A DNA stretch of 64,000 bases, from positions 17,424,994 to 17,488,993 of the forward strand of contig NC_064040.1 in NCBI RefSeq assembly GCF_932526225.1. Direction: 5' to 3'. The notes under the pieces are model-generated. The model was not told the DNA's origin, did no database searches, and worked only from the letters and a program-made list of their open reading frames with translations. A program made the translations under genes and the position numbers. Positions 24,031 to 35,284 of this stretch are shown piece by piece (within the stretch, counting starts at the first letter, position 1; each line of letters starts with the position of its first letter). The stretch is from Nematostella vectensis. Taxonomy: Eukaryota > Cnidaria > Anthozoa > Actiniaria > Edwardsiidae.

Positions 24031-24980
24031 ATTTCTGGGTTTTTTAGATTCAAAGGCCTAGAAAAGTACCCTAGAAAAGGTTTTTAGGCGGCCTTTCAGC
24101 CTGTTCGCCTATTTCCAGAGCCTTTGTCTGTAAAGTTCTGTTTGTCAAACCAATGTGATTTTACTTTCACTACTTTAAAATCCTGTTTTAAACAGGCTGA
24201 AAGCTAGTTCTCCTTGTTAATTGATCAGCGGTTGCATACGATATTTTGGGATAAAAAAATCGCTTGCTTTCTTTCTCTTTATATCACTGTCCTATGTAGT
24301 GTGAACCATAGCTATCAATGTGGAACTTAAAGACGCCTTCACAAATTTATTTTCTTTTTCCCATTTCGTGATTTTCTTGACTAATTAATACGGACCAAAC
24401 CGGTAAAATGTAACCGGAATATGGAAAGAGCTAAGAAAAGACTATTAAAACTTATAGAACTTATTCATTGATAGTTGAACTTATTAATTGATAAAAAGAA
24501 ACACCTTTTTTCTGAAGATCTTCACAAAACGCAATTTTAATTTTCTAGGGGAAGGGGTTCAATTGTTAAAATTTAACAATTGATTAATATTAATATTTAA
24601 TAGGAAATTCGCCGATCCGAACAATCCGTATAAGTGAGCCATAATTTGCCTTGAATATGCTTAAAATGAATATCCAGACTATCTTATCTCTGCTGTCGAT
24701 AAATTTCGCCAGAAATTGGTATTTTGCAGGCCATTGGTATTTTGTAACCAGGATTTTTCTTTTTTTTTTGGGGGGGGGGGGGGGGGGTGCGAAATCCGAA
24801 AAAGTGGACCTAATTTATAGTTTTGTTGAGAACCAAATATGGACTTTCGGCGGTTTTTTGGGGCTGGTTCGCACCCCCTGCACCCCCCCTGGGTACGGCC
24901 CTGTTTTTTCGCTCGTGTTTTGGTCTTCTGTTGCCTCTTTATGCAACGCTCGCCTTCAAGCTCAATGTAATACCACGTTT
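24031..24980. other. Upstream region of the transporter; no further gene
   Basis: AT-rich sequence with an 18-base G run at 24770-24787. No coding exon is supported. The transporter promoter should lie here but no clear TATA box is placed. Confidence 0.45.
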
Positions 24981-24984
24981 GATC

Positions 24985-25300
24985 ACGGGCTATAGGATAA
25001 CATGACTCCGAAATGAAGTCTAATGTCTTGTTATTTCTGAATAAAGCACGTATTCCTACCTCCACTGGCCGTATTCGGAAGAGAAAAGACGCCGGGGTCG
25101 AGGGGGTCGAGTTGCCCATTTACCAGGGGGAGGCGGCGGTTACATAGCGCGTCGTTTGAAAAATCGCAAGCGTGTTAGGACAAAACTCGCTGGAGGAGCG
25201 AAACCAAGGCGAACACGGCCAGTTGAGTACGTGCTTTATTCAACACTAACAAGACATTTCGGAGTCAGGTTATCCTATAGCCCCTGGTTTGCTAGATAAA
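24985..25300. repeat. Foldback: ~85-bp inverted repeat around a ~145-bp spacer
   Basis: The left arm (ggctataggataacatgact... aataaagcacgtattc... actggccgta, 24985-25075) is matched in reverse complement by 25222-25300 (cacggccagttgagtacgtg ... ggttatcctatagcccc). Arms differ by a small indel and a few substitutions. The spacer is GC-rich and codes for nothing recognisable. It could be a foldback/MITE-type element or a decayed inverted duplication; no target duplication was identified. Confidence 0.75.
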
Positions 25301-26216
25301 TAGTTTATTTCAAAATTATTGAATTGCATGTTACAGGGAAAAGGCTGGATTGCGCAATTTAAATCGAGTAAAATTTATCAAAAAAAGTTAATCATATAAC
25401 ACAGATAAAAGGATTTAAGAATAATACTAAGTTAAAATATAATTATAATAACGCGCTTTAAAATATGATCGTGCTATGTACAGTATACTTAGATTCTCTA
25501 AATTCAAATCACTATTCAGGCCATTGGACAAATGTTTGTAGTTTCCATAGTTCATACAGTAGATATAGGGGTTATTGAAGGTCTTGAAAATACTGACCAA
25601 GGCCGAAGGCCGAGGTCTGTGTATTTCACGATACGGACCGACCTTAACCCGGTAAATAACTTTTTTTTCAGCGCCAGCGAAAACATAGGCTTTGAGTGAG
25701 CAGCGCGAAGACATAAAGAAAAATACGGTAAAATAGTTTTCATTTTACTTTGAACTAAATACACAACTATTTTACACGAAGAATTTTGAAAAGCTGAAAA
25801 ATATAGTCAGTGGACCTCTAAAAATCAATAAAACCTTTTTACACTTGATTGGCTTTCCTGTCAATCAAAAAATAAACAAAGATCTATTGACGTCATCGTT
25901 ACAAGCACATTTCGGTTATAAAAGCCACGATTCGATGTTCTGCTTTCCAATCTGACAAAAGAGTCATAAATAGTGTTTTAAACACTTTGTGGCCTCAAGC
26001 AGGCTTTACACAGAAAGCAGAATGTCAAGGATATTGCAATTGGATAGAATTGGAGTCGCTTAAGATGATTCTTCGACGCTTTTTCGGTGGTCGTTCTTCA
26101 GTCATGTGCGAGGGGCCTCTGAAATGAGAAAAATTGAAAGAAAAACTTTCAAATTTCCCGATGAATGCACCCGAAAAAATACCCGTTGCTGACAGCTCAT
26201 TATTAGACTTGTGCTG
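25301..26216. other. Intergenic, possible orphan TATA box
   Basis: AT-rich. A TATA-like word (ttataaaagcc) lies near 25917 with a short frame (about 20 codons, MILRRFFGGRSS...) beginning near 26063. I cannot attach it to a gene. Confidence 0.35.
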
Positions 26217-26510
26217 CTAATGATAAATACTGTGAGCCATATCTCCACTGGCAGACAATGTAGTGACGGATTTACTTCGATCTTCTTTTGACGAGCGGCT
26301 CAGCACATGAGATATTCTTTTATTCTTTTCTAAGTGGACGAGCGAAGCCGATTTATAAGAATCTAGGCTTTTCAGATTCTTGTGACCACTAAGATGGGCG
26401 ACATAATTGGCAGGAACATCGGCATCCAGCAGTCGTCCGATAGAGGTTTTTCGGACTGCGTGGTTCGTCGGTGTTCTCGTTGGCTGAGTGGTCGGTTGTG
26501 TTGTAGATCC
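26217..26510 (-). pseudogene. C-terminal fragment of a Crypton-type tyrosine recombinase
   Basis: The minus frame contains NHAVRKTSIGRLLDADVP, LSGHKNLKSL and DSYKSAS before a TAG stop. These match the last catalytic parts of tyrosine recombinases: H-x2-R, a downstream G-H box and the Tyr nucleophile. The wording is typical of the Crypton-like domain (DUF3504) found in animal genomes. The N-terminal half with the first catalytic Arg is absent; upstream the frame runs into a GAT/GGT repeat and then into the tail of gypsy-A Pol, so the long open frame is a chance fusion. Treated as a truncated, dead copy. Confidence 0.75.
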
Positions 26511-26559
26511 TGTTTTCTGTCGAGTTGTCCATGGTGCTGTAGTAGAATGCGTTGAGAAT

Positions 26560-26700
26560 CCTTTCGTTGTAGATGGTGATAGATATGGTGGTGAAGATGT
26601 GTTGTAGATGACGGTGTAGATGGTGGTGTAGATCGTCTTTTTTTTTTTGGATGGTGGTGTAGATGGTGGTGAGGGTGGTGGTGAAGATGTTTTACAAGTT
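26560..26700. repeat. GATGGTGGT-type minisatellite, left copy
   Basis: Degenerate units such as gatggtggtgaagatg and gtagatggtggt. A very similar array lies at 41715-41910, on the other outer side of the gypsy-A element. Confidence 0.8.
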
Positions 26701-27716
26701 CTATCCGTCCAAGCATGCACGTCCGCACAACTCGCTAAATTGATTACAACAAAGCCCTTGATACTTTCCGGGGGTTGTGTAGCTCTACCAGATCTTCTGG
26801 GTGCTGTAGCTTCTGACTTACAACTTGTGCTTTGACTTGTGCCTAAACTCTCTGTGTTTAGGTGGGATTGCCATTGGGACCTGTTCTTTTCCTGGTTCTT
26901 TTCCTGAAGTTTCAAAAGCTTGTTCCTGATCTGAATTATCTTGGTTGAATCGTTTCAGATGTTGAATGTTTCGTTTGTATTTTACGTCATGAAGAGATTC
27001 TATGTGTACCTGATCATACGAAGGTGATCACTTGTTCTCCATTTTTTTCTCCAACAGCACTAGGTCCCCAGTCTCTAATTCTCTCTCTGCTGACTGGTGT
27101 CTCTTATCTGAATAGTCTGCATCTGCTTCGTTCCTCCCTACGTCACGATATCTTACTTGCAGGGTGTTGCTCCACTTCACCCGTCTCTCCAATATCAGGT
27201 AACTTTGTATTAAGATTCATGCCATAGAGTAGTTTTGCTGGGCTCTTACCAGTTGTCATGTGTGTTTTTGAGCTGTATGCTAGCAGGTACTTGTTCAGCT
27301 CAGTCCTCCAGTTCCTCTTTTCAGCGTGTGCAGCCCTCATCGCCTTCCGTAGTGAGCAATTTTGTCTTTCGACTTCCCCGTTTGCTCTTGGCCACAGTGG
27401 TGTTGTTAGTGTGTGGTTGACTTCAATTTCAGTGAAGTACTGTTCTATTTCTGCGGACACTAGATTGGATCCATTATCTGTGCTAGGGTCTTAGGTACTC
27501 CATACCTGGCAAACTGACTATCCGGATATTTATGATCTTCTCAGAGTTAGTAGAATATGCAAGGTCAACCTTCATCCATCTACTGTAGTAATCAAAAACT
27601 AAAGTAAATCAAGAGCTAGGTCTTGCCATGGTCCCTCAGCATCTGTGTAGGCTTTATGGGTGGAGAAATTTACTCTCTGCATCCCGGTCTATGTCCGACC
27701 ACCATACCTTGGACCT
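26700..27716 (-). pseudogene. gypsy-A, 3' half: integrase core and Pol tail
   Basis: On the minus strand the segment reads, across frameshifts, SKVWW, GPWQDLALDLL, DYYSRWMKVD, DNGSNLVSAEIEQYF, then WPRANGEVERQNCSLRKAM and KSPAKLLYG, ending in a basic tail with RRSGRATQPPE. This is a Ty3/Gypsy integrase with D (in DYYSRW or the preceding DLL), D (DNGS) and E (GEVER) positions recognisable. It begins abruptly in the zinc-finger/core junction near 27716, just where the other half (37241-41576) stops. The copy is dead. Confidence 0.85.
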
Positions 27717-27993
27717 GATGAAGAAGAGAAATGAAGAAGAGAATGGCTTGACTTGATCTTTTTTGCGATCGACCTTTGAAACGAATTCAAGGTAAAGGTC
27801 GGCTTTGGGAAGTTACCACTAGGGCTTTTTTCACCTATTAGTTTCCAAATTAAAAAAAAAATTGAGGCTACAGAATAATAAATAATAGGCAAGTTGCATA
27901 TGTAACAGATCCACAATAGAAAGTTTCACAAAATCTAGCTCAGAATTATTTTCAGATGCTTTACTTAAATCCTCCTATGTATTTGTCTTTCAG

Positions 27994-28264
27994 CTTGTTC
28001 TACTCCCCACCTATGCCTGATGGAAGTGTCCTTCATTCCAATGTCGCAGTCTTTCGAGCTGAGGTTGAAGTGCTTTTGAAATCTAGGTCAAGATTACCAG
28101 TAACCTTTTATTTCAGGGGAGATGTTTTTAGATATTTATTTAATTTTAATGACTCCAATCAGAATTATTCGAAAGAGATCAGTTCCCTGCAACATATTTT
28201 CCAAAGGGCTGAGATCAGCAGGCTGACATGCATGGACAGGGGATCAAAGTATTTTATCCCATGA
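27994..28264 (+). other. Possible terminal exon, unidentified
   Basis: After a good acceptor (tatttgtctttcag, ending 27993) a plus-strand frame stays open for about 90 codons to a TGA at 28264 (YSPPMPDGSVLHSNVAVF...). No family is recognised and no upstream exon is found. It may be coincidence or part of the insertion between the gypsy-A halves. Confidence 0.25.
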
Positions 28265-30604
28265 AGGTTAGAAGCTTTGTTAGCTTTACAACAAAGAAAT
28301 ACTCCAGACAACCCCTGCCTTTTCATTACCTAGGGCTTTTCAAGAGAAAGTAACAATTTCTTTCGTTAAAGTTGCACTTAGTGACAAATAAAGTTAGTAG
28401 AGCCTTAATTTGTGTTCCCTCGTCTTCGCCTCATCTTAATTTCCTCTTCCCAATATTGGGCATTCCGTTTGACATAGGGACAAGGGAGGTTCTCCCTGTG
28501 CTTTAGCTTGCCCAACTTAAACCCTGCCCGCAGAACCTCACAGGGGTCATCAAGGTGGTTAGATTTCCTCAAAACCACTCTTCTTGCATCATCATTATTT
28601 TTCTCCAGACCTATAAAAGTATTTATAGTATACAACCATTTCAAAACTTTTCACTTTTTGATTTTTACTAAAAATAATATTATTTACCCACCTTGACCAC
28701 TAAACTGCTTCAGGTTTTGATAGCGCCTTATCATGGCTGGAACATGATAGGCTGCAACATGCATGTAGCATGTCACTCGCTCTTTTTTTTAGCCAAGCCT
28801 CACATCACCAAGGCTACCAAATTTGGTTATCCATTCTTTAGCCTGTCGAATTTTTGTTATAAAAAACAGGTATAATAGTTTTGTCAGATTCTATTAAGAT
28901 CATACAGGTTTTTTTTTATTTTTTAAAACACTTCTAGCTTTACCTCTTTTTGATAGACTTTCATGGATGGTGGTTTCCAGTTAGAAACACAATCAAAATA
29001 CAAATGGTGGAAATCATGAAAATACAATTTATTTATATCTCTATAGCTTACTTGTTAATTTTCAGTGAGAATGATTTCAGCATAATTATGCTAAATTTAC
29101 CTTCCAGATTTCTGCTACCCTAGCAGCTGTAGATGGCTGTAGGACACCAATGAGCTTCTCTGGGAGCTCTTTCAGAAGCTTCTTTCTATCGCTACCAATC
29201 AAACTTGTGAAGTCATACGTACCACTTCCACTACCATCTGCATTAAGCTTCTCCCACACTTGAAACGATACCCCACACAACCGTATAGTTTGTACTAATT
29301 GGCTCAGATGGCTTGTGCTTCCTGTTTGATCTTTTACTGATCTGAAATATAAACTTTTTTTTCTGCTTTGAGTCAACTTTTTGTAGTGCCATTTCCTAAA
29401 GGTCAATGGCGCTTTACATTTTTAAACTTTACTACAACGTACTACAATTCCATTGCTTACAGTTTTTCCACTTCTTATATTAATTGCACATGGACAGATT
29501 CATGCCCTATATAAGTGCTTTATTTGTCATAAAAAGTTTATAATCAGGTAGATTGTATTGACCTTTTCCTTTTCATCCCACTGCATTGCATCTTCTATTG
29601 CATTATCTATCAGGATATCTGTCACCCTCAGCATTAAGAGGAGCTCATCTATTAGTATGTGGTCAGGTTCGATGTTGAATAGGGGTTTATTTACACAGCA
29701 GTAATTCTCTCCCTTTTCTTTTTTCACACTCGATGATATCCTGTAGGGTCCTGCGTAGAGGGTCCTTCTCATAATACTCATCATCCTTGCTCACATCACC
29801 TCTGGGGAAATTACAAAACAATTACATTGTATTGTGTAGGTCACTTAGACCTAGTATTCTTAACAATTTTTACCTGTCTTTCTTGTGAACTTTGCACCAA
29901 AGACAAGCATATTCTGAGTTTGCAGCACTCAAACCCATTGTTTGTAAGAGGAACTGAAAAAAAAGAAGCAAATTACTAGATGTTTTTCTTTTTAAAATGT
30001 TACATTCTGCTAAGAACCTGTAGACGAATGTTACCTTATAGTCTCCGCCCAGAGAGAACTCTACATTTATCTTCTTGCCATCAAGTTCTACATAGCCATG
30101 ATCTTGCACTGCATCAATTTCTTCAAGAACATCTTTCAAGCTCTCTGCTATTGTGTCATGCTTCTCTGGCCCATTGATAACTGCCACTGTGTGTGTACCT
30201 AAAATGTAATTGTAAGATGGTATGAGAAACATTGGAATGTATAGCCTTGTTCCATGTATAGCCAGAGATATAGCATATAAATGAGGTACACAACCTTTCG
30301 AGGAAAGCAGATCATCAGGTGCATTCAGTATTGCAAAGCTTAAAAGGATGAAATTTGAGGAGCGGCTCATTCTGGCCCCGTCACCACTGAGCTTTATCCT
30401 GACATGGTCTGTAACCATACCACTTGCTCTCTGTTAAAAGAAATGGGATACCACTTCTATTTTAACTTGGGTATTTATGATTTATAGCAGGCAGTCCTGC
30501 TAAAAATATTCCCAGCAACCAGAGTATCTAGTAAATATCATGATTGCATATGCTTATTTTTGTAAATATCATTACTGTACTGTATGTACAAATCAAGATT
30601 TGTT

Positions 30605-30633
30605 GTTGCATTGTTGTTTCCTGGGGTGTGATT
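30605..30633. repeat. Direct duplication flanking gypsy-B, left copy
   Basis: The 20-bp word gttgcattgttgtttcctgg (30605-30624) plus a GT-rich end lies just left of the 5' LTR. The same 20 bp follows the 3' LTR directly at 35285-35304. Confidence 0.85.
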
Positions 30634-30772
30634 TGTTACAATATCTGGGTTCCCTGTGGTAAGAACAATAAAGTCCCGGATGCAGCCCTCCATCTTGGCT
30701 ACAGAGCTCGTGTTGTTGTCTTTCTCTAATCTTCTTGTGAGATTATCTACTGTTAGCCCATATCTTGAAACA
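30634..30772 (+). repeat. gypsy-B 5' LTR
   Basis: 139 bp, from tgttacaatatctgggttcc to tatcttgaaaca. It contains an aataaa word (30664 region), usable as a polyA signal. Lacks the 7-bp aatcact insertion seen in the 3' copy. Confidence 0.95.
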
Positions 30773-30931
30773 TGGTGGCAGCGTGGTTAGCTAATTTATC
30801 TTGATCTCAACTGGAACTTCAAGTTGTGGGCTGTGTTTTGACGAATTTCCTTGCTAAATTCGCGTTCAAAACTCGCTTGACTCTCGACCTCAGACCACGT
30901 GGATTGAACCTACACTGCTCTGTACTGTGCC

Positions 30932-31730
30932 ATGCCTGCTACTGGCGAATATGAAGAGACTCCTCCAGCTCCTTCACCTGCAACATCATCTTTTCAGCCG
31001 GGTTATGCCTTCAAACCGCCTGAGCCCGTGAAATTGGCAAAGAATGGAGTTGAAAGTTGGAAAATATGGAAACAGCTATGGCAGCATTATTGTGTCGTCT
31101 CTAACGCCGATTCACACTCGCCTCAATTCAAGAAATCTCTCTTGATCTCTACCATGGGAATAGAAGCTTTACAAATCTACAATGGCTGTGACCCTGCAGA
31201 AACTGACACTGCTAAAGATATCCTAACCAAACTTGATGCTCACATACTTGGTGAAACCAACGAGACCTTCGAGAGGTACAAGTTCAACACTCGAGTCCAG
31301 AAACCTGATGAGAGTATTGACAGCTATGTTGCAAGCCTGAAGACATTGGCCGAGACTTGCAATTTCTGTGAGTGCTTAAAAACTTCCTTACTGAGGGATA
31401 GTGGTACTTGGTGTGAAAGATTATAGTACCAGAAAGCGTCTGCTGCAAGAAGGAAAACTCACTCTACAGAAAGCACTTGACATTTGTCACAGTTATGAGA
31501 AAACGTCTCATCAACTGAAGATTATTTCTGAAAAGGAAGAGGAGGTACACCGATTAAATATAAACAAGCAAAAAACAAAAGGTGTTTCACATGGTCAAAG
31601 GAACAAGCCAGTCGGTAATGGTAAACCTGGAGGCACGAATCCTCGTCAAGCTGCTAAATTGCAAATTTTGTGGCTATTCTCACACTCTAAAGAAGGAATT
31701 CTGCAAAGCTTGGGGGAAGAGATGCAATAA
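30932..31730 (+). pseudogene. gypsy-B gag
   Basis: Starts MPATGEYEETPP and encodes a capsid-type region (SWKIWKQLWQHY..., ETFERYKFNTRVQ). The frame shifts near 31398, then continues with VLGVKDYSTRKRLLQE and a Gln/Lys-rich stretch. A second shift near 31655 is needed to reach the zinc knuckles. Gag would form the particle that packages the element RNA. Confidence 0.85.
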
Positions 31731-34700
31731 TTGCAAGGCTCCCAACCATTTCTCGAGTTGCTTTCCAAGTTTGGGTGGCAAGAAACAAGTCCATACTGTT
31801 GGTGAAGGATCTGACTCCGATTCCTCTGCTGAAATGGTATGCCCAGTCATATCTGAATCAATTAACTCTGTCTCTAGTGGTCCCTTATATGCTAAGATGT
31901 GTCTAAAAGATGGACGGAGAGTCAAATTCCAGGTTGATTGCGGTGCCACAGTCAATGTTATAAATCAGAAATATGTGCCGCAAAACACTCAACTCCAAGA
32001 ATCGAAAAATACACTGAACATGTACAACAAAACTACTCTTAAACCAGTGGGAAAGTGTCGGATTATCATTATAAATCTGATTACGAAGAAGAAGTATAAT
32101 GTCATGTTTGAAGTTGTGAAAGAGGATTTAACACCCTTGCTTAGCAGAAAAGCAGCGGAACAGATGAAGCTCATCACGGTCAACTATGATAACTTCAAGC
32201 AGGTCCATGTAGTCGCTGATGGATTCACAGAATTAGTGACTGAATACAAAGCTGTATTTGATAACACTGCTGTAGGATGTTTCTCAGAAAAAGTAAATCT
32301 CAAGGTTGATGGCAATGCCGTGCCTACTCAAAGTCCACCACGACGAGTACCTATCAGTGTTAAACCTGCACTTGAGAAAGAGTTAGACAACCTTGTCAAG
32401 CTTGGAGTCCTGAAGCCTGTAACTGAGCCAACTCAATGGTGCTCACAGATCTCTATACAGAAGAAGAAGAATGACCAGCTCAGGATCTGTCTTGACCCAA
32501 GAGTCTTGGGAATGAAGCTCTTCAGAGGGAAATATACCCTCTCCAGACAATTGATGATATCCTGCCTGAGCTCGCCAATGCTAAGCTGTTCAGTAAGTTT
32601 GATCTTGCTCATGGTTACTGGCACTGTAAACTCGATGAAGAGAGTAGTTACATGACCACATTCATCACTGTGAATGGCAGATTTCGTTGGTGTCGTCTCC
32701 CATTTGGTCTCAAAGTCAGTTCTGAGATATTCCAGCGTAAGCTCATGGAGAGTCTATCAGGTCTTCGTGGAGTGGTCTGTGTGGCTGATGACATTCTAGT
32801 TTATGGACATCCTGAGAGTGATCATGATGATAAATTGAGAAATCTACTTGATGTTTGTGCTAGAAATAACATTAAGCTGAATCACCAGAAGAGTGTGTTC
32901 AAGATCACTGAAGTTGAGTTCCTTGGTCACGTCGTGACAAGTGAGGGTCTAAAACCTGATATGAAGAAAGTCGAAGTCATTCTTAAAATGGAAAACCCCA
33001 CAGATGTTGAGGGAGCTCGACGTGTCCAGGGAATGGTAACTTATCTCGCAAAGTTCCTTCCACAACTCTCCACAGTAATGGATCCTATTCGTCGACTCAC
33101 TAGACAAGATGTGGAATGGGAATGGAGTGAGGAACAGGATCATGCGATGAAAGAAATAAAGAGACTAGTGACTACAGCTCCTGTACTTGCTTATTATGAT
33201 CCTGACAAAGAACTTGTGATTCAATGTGATGCCTCGAGCACTGGTTTAGGCACTGTTTTACTACAAGAAGGAAAGCCGCTGTGTTATGCCAGTCGTGCCC
33301 TTACTACTACGGAATGCGGGTTTGCGCAAATTGAGAAAGAGTGCCTGGCAATTGTGTTCTCGCTGGAACGTTTCCACCAATATACGTTTGGACGGAAAAC
33401 CATTGTGCATAGTGATCATAAGCCACTGGAAATGATTGTACGCAAGCCACTGCACAAGTCCCCAAAGCGTCTTCAAGGTATGATGCTTAGACTTATACAG
33501 TATGACATTGAAGTTGTATATACGTAGGGCAAGGAGATGTACATAGCTGATACATTATCTAGTGCATACTTGCCTGATGATACTGAACACAAGGATAGTT
33601 TTGCTAAGATTAATGCTGTTGGTCAACTTAGAATTAGAGAAGAAAGGCTTAGACAGCTAAAGAAAGCCACTGAAACGGATGATACTCTGCAAACTCTGAA
33701 ATCATTCATTCTTAAAGGATGGCCAGACTCGAGACAGGAACTGCCTACTCAGGTTACACCATACTTTTCATATAGAGATGAACTGACCTTACATGATGGA
33801 TTGATCTTTGAGGGAGAACGAGTCATTGTTCCTGAGAGCATGCGTAGGGAGATCAAAGACCATCTCCACATATCACATCTTGGAGGTGAGAGTATGTTAA
33901 GACGTGCACGTGAATGCATATTTTGGCCTGGTATGTCTGCAGAAATCAAACAGCTAGCAAGTGTTTGTGATGCCTGTCAAACATTTGCTAAAGCTCAACA
34001 GAAAGAAACACTCATAACTATAGAAGTTAAAGCACCATGGGAAATTGTTGGTGTTGATTTATTTTCATGGAACAACAAAGATTACCTACTAACAGTTGAC
34101 TATTTTAGTGGATACTGGGAAGTTGACCTTTTTAAGAAAACTGACTCCCCTGCAGTGATTAGGAAACTGAAACAACACTTCTCAAGATATGGTGTTCCTG
34201 TACAACTAGTCAGTGATGGAGGACCTCAGTTTGATGCCAAAGAGTTTGAGGACTTTGCTTATGAATGGGACTTTGGGCATAATCTATCTTCACCTGGGCA
34301 TCCAAATGCAAATGGAAAAGTTGAGTCTGGGGTAAATGCAGCAAAGGCTATGCTCTCAAAATGTGCTCAAGACAAAACAGACCCCCAGCTAGCACTCCTT
34401 GAGATAAGAAACACACCAACTCAAGGAGCAGGAAGCAGCCCAGCCCAACGCCCTCTCAATCGTCAAACTAAATCTATATTATCCATGACTGATGTACAAC
34501 TCCAACCTAGGGGAATGGATTTTCTGAAGGAGGACCGATGTCGGCTCAAGATGGAACAGTGTAAGAACTATAACAAGAATGCTAAGGATCTTGGAATTTT
34601 GGAAGAGGGGGATAATATCAGACTGAAACCTTTTAGAAAAGGCAATAAAAAAATGGGAAAAGGGTGTGGTTGTTAGGAGACTCGATGAAAGGTCGTATGA

Positions 34701-34974
34701 CATCGAAACGCCTCCTGGGAAGTATAGAAAAAACCAAATCGATCTAAGAAAAACTTCGGAAACTCAACCTGAATTGTCGTCAAGGAAACCAGAAGTAGTA
34801 CTACCACCCGCGGAAATGGAATCTAGTACTACCACCCAATCACCAGAAACACTAGCGCAAGTGGAAACACCTAATGCGGTTGCTGAGGAACAGACATCAC
34901 CTATAATACCCATACGGAGATCCTCACGGACAACTACGCAACCAAGCTACCTTAGGGATTATATCACGAGTTAA
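31655..34974 (+). pseudogene. gypsy-B pol
   Basis: In order: zinc knuckles (CKFCGYSHTLKKEFC, CNNCKAPNHFSSC); an aspartic protease with DCGA in place of DSGA (FQVDCGATVNVI); reverse transcriptase with FDLAHGYWHCKL and the catalytic VADD box; RNase H (CDASSTGLG, SDHKPLE); integrase with a CDAC half-finger and D, D, E positions in VGVDLF or VDYFSGYW, SDGGPQF and GKVES. The frame is broken near 32510 (one extra base), by a TAG at 33525-33527 and near 34650 in an A run. Pol copies the RNA to DNA and inserts it. The protease Cys next to the catalytic Asp is common in cnidarian Gypsy families as far as I recall. Confidence 0.9.
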
Positions 34975-35138
34975 AACAAGAGACTAATCTGATGTTAAAC
35001 AGTTGATTGTATCTTTTATTCCTATTGTTTACATTTTGTCTAGAACTGAGAACAATGTTTATCAGCACGTTGCTATACACAAGGACAATTGTTAGTTATG
35101 TTATAAGCCTCTGTTTCACTTTCTCAAAAGAGAAAGGA

Positions 35139-35284
35139 TGTTACAATATCTGGGTTCCCTGTGGTAAGAACAATAAAGTCCCGGATGCAGCCCTCCATCT
35201 TGGCTACAGAGCTAATCACTCGTGTTGTTGTCTTTCTCTGATCTTCTCGTGAGATTATCTACTGTTAGCCCATATCTTGAAACA
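35139..35284 (+). repeat. gypsy-B 3' LTR
   Basis: 146 bp, same ends as the 5' copy, with an extra aatcact after cagagct. A (GT)n tract follows the flanking duplication at about 35305-35332. Confidence 0.95.

Larger units (their letters stand above)
30634..35284 (+). mobile_element. gypsy-B: nearly complete Ty3/Gypsy LTR retrotransposon
   Basis: A 4651-bp element bounded by short LTRs (139 and 146 bp) that begin TG and end CA. TGG follows the 5' LTR directly (candidate primer-binding site from 30773), and a purine tract aaaagagaaagga (35126-35138) precedes the 3' LTR. The order gag, zinc knuckles, protease, reverse transcriptase, RNase H, integrase is that of Ty3/Gypsy. The LTRs differ by a 7-bp indel and two substitutions, so insertion is fairly recent. 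The reading frame is broken several times, so this copy is unlikely to be active. It lies in antisense orientation in intron 1 of the RAG1-like gene; without it that intron would be about 300 bp. Confidence 0.95.

Noticed and set aside
30544-35252. Two short frames sharing CYNIWVPCGKNNKVPDAALH
   Set aside because: They are the two LTR copies of gypsy-B read in one frame, not genes.
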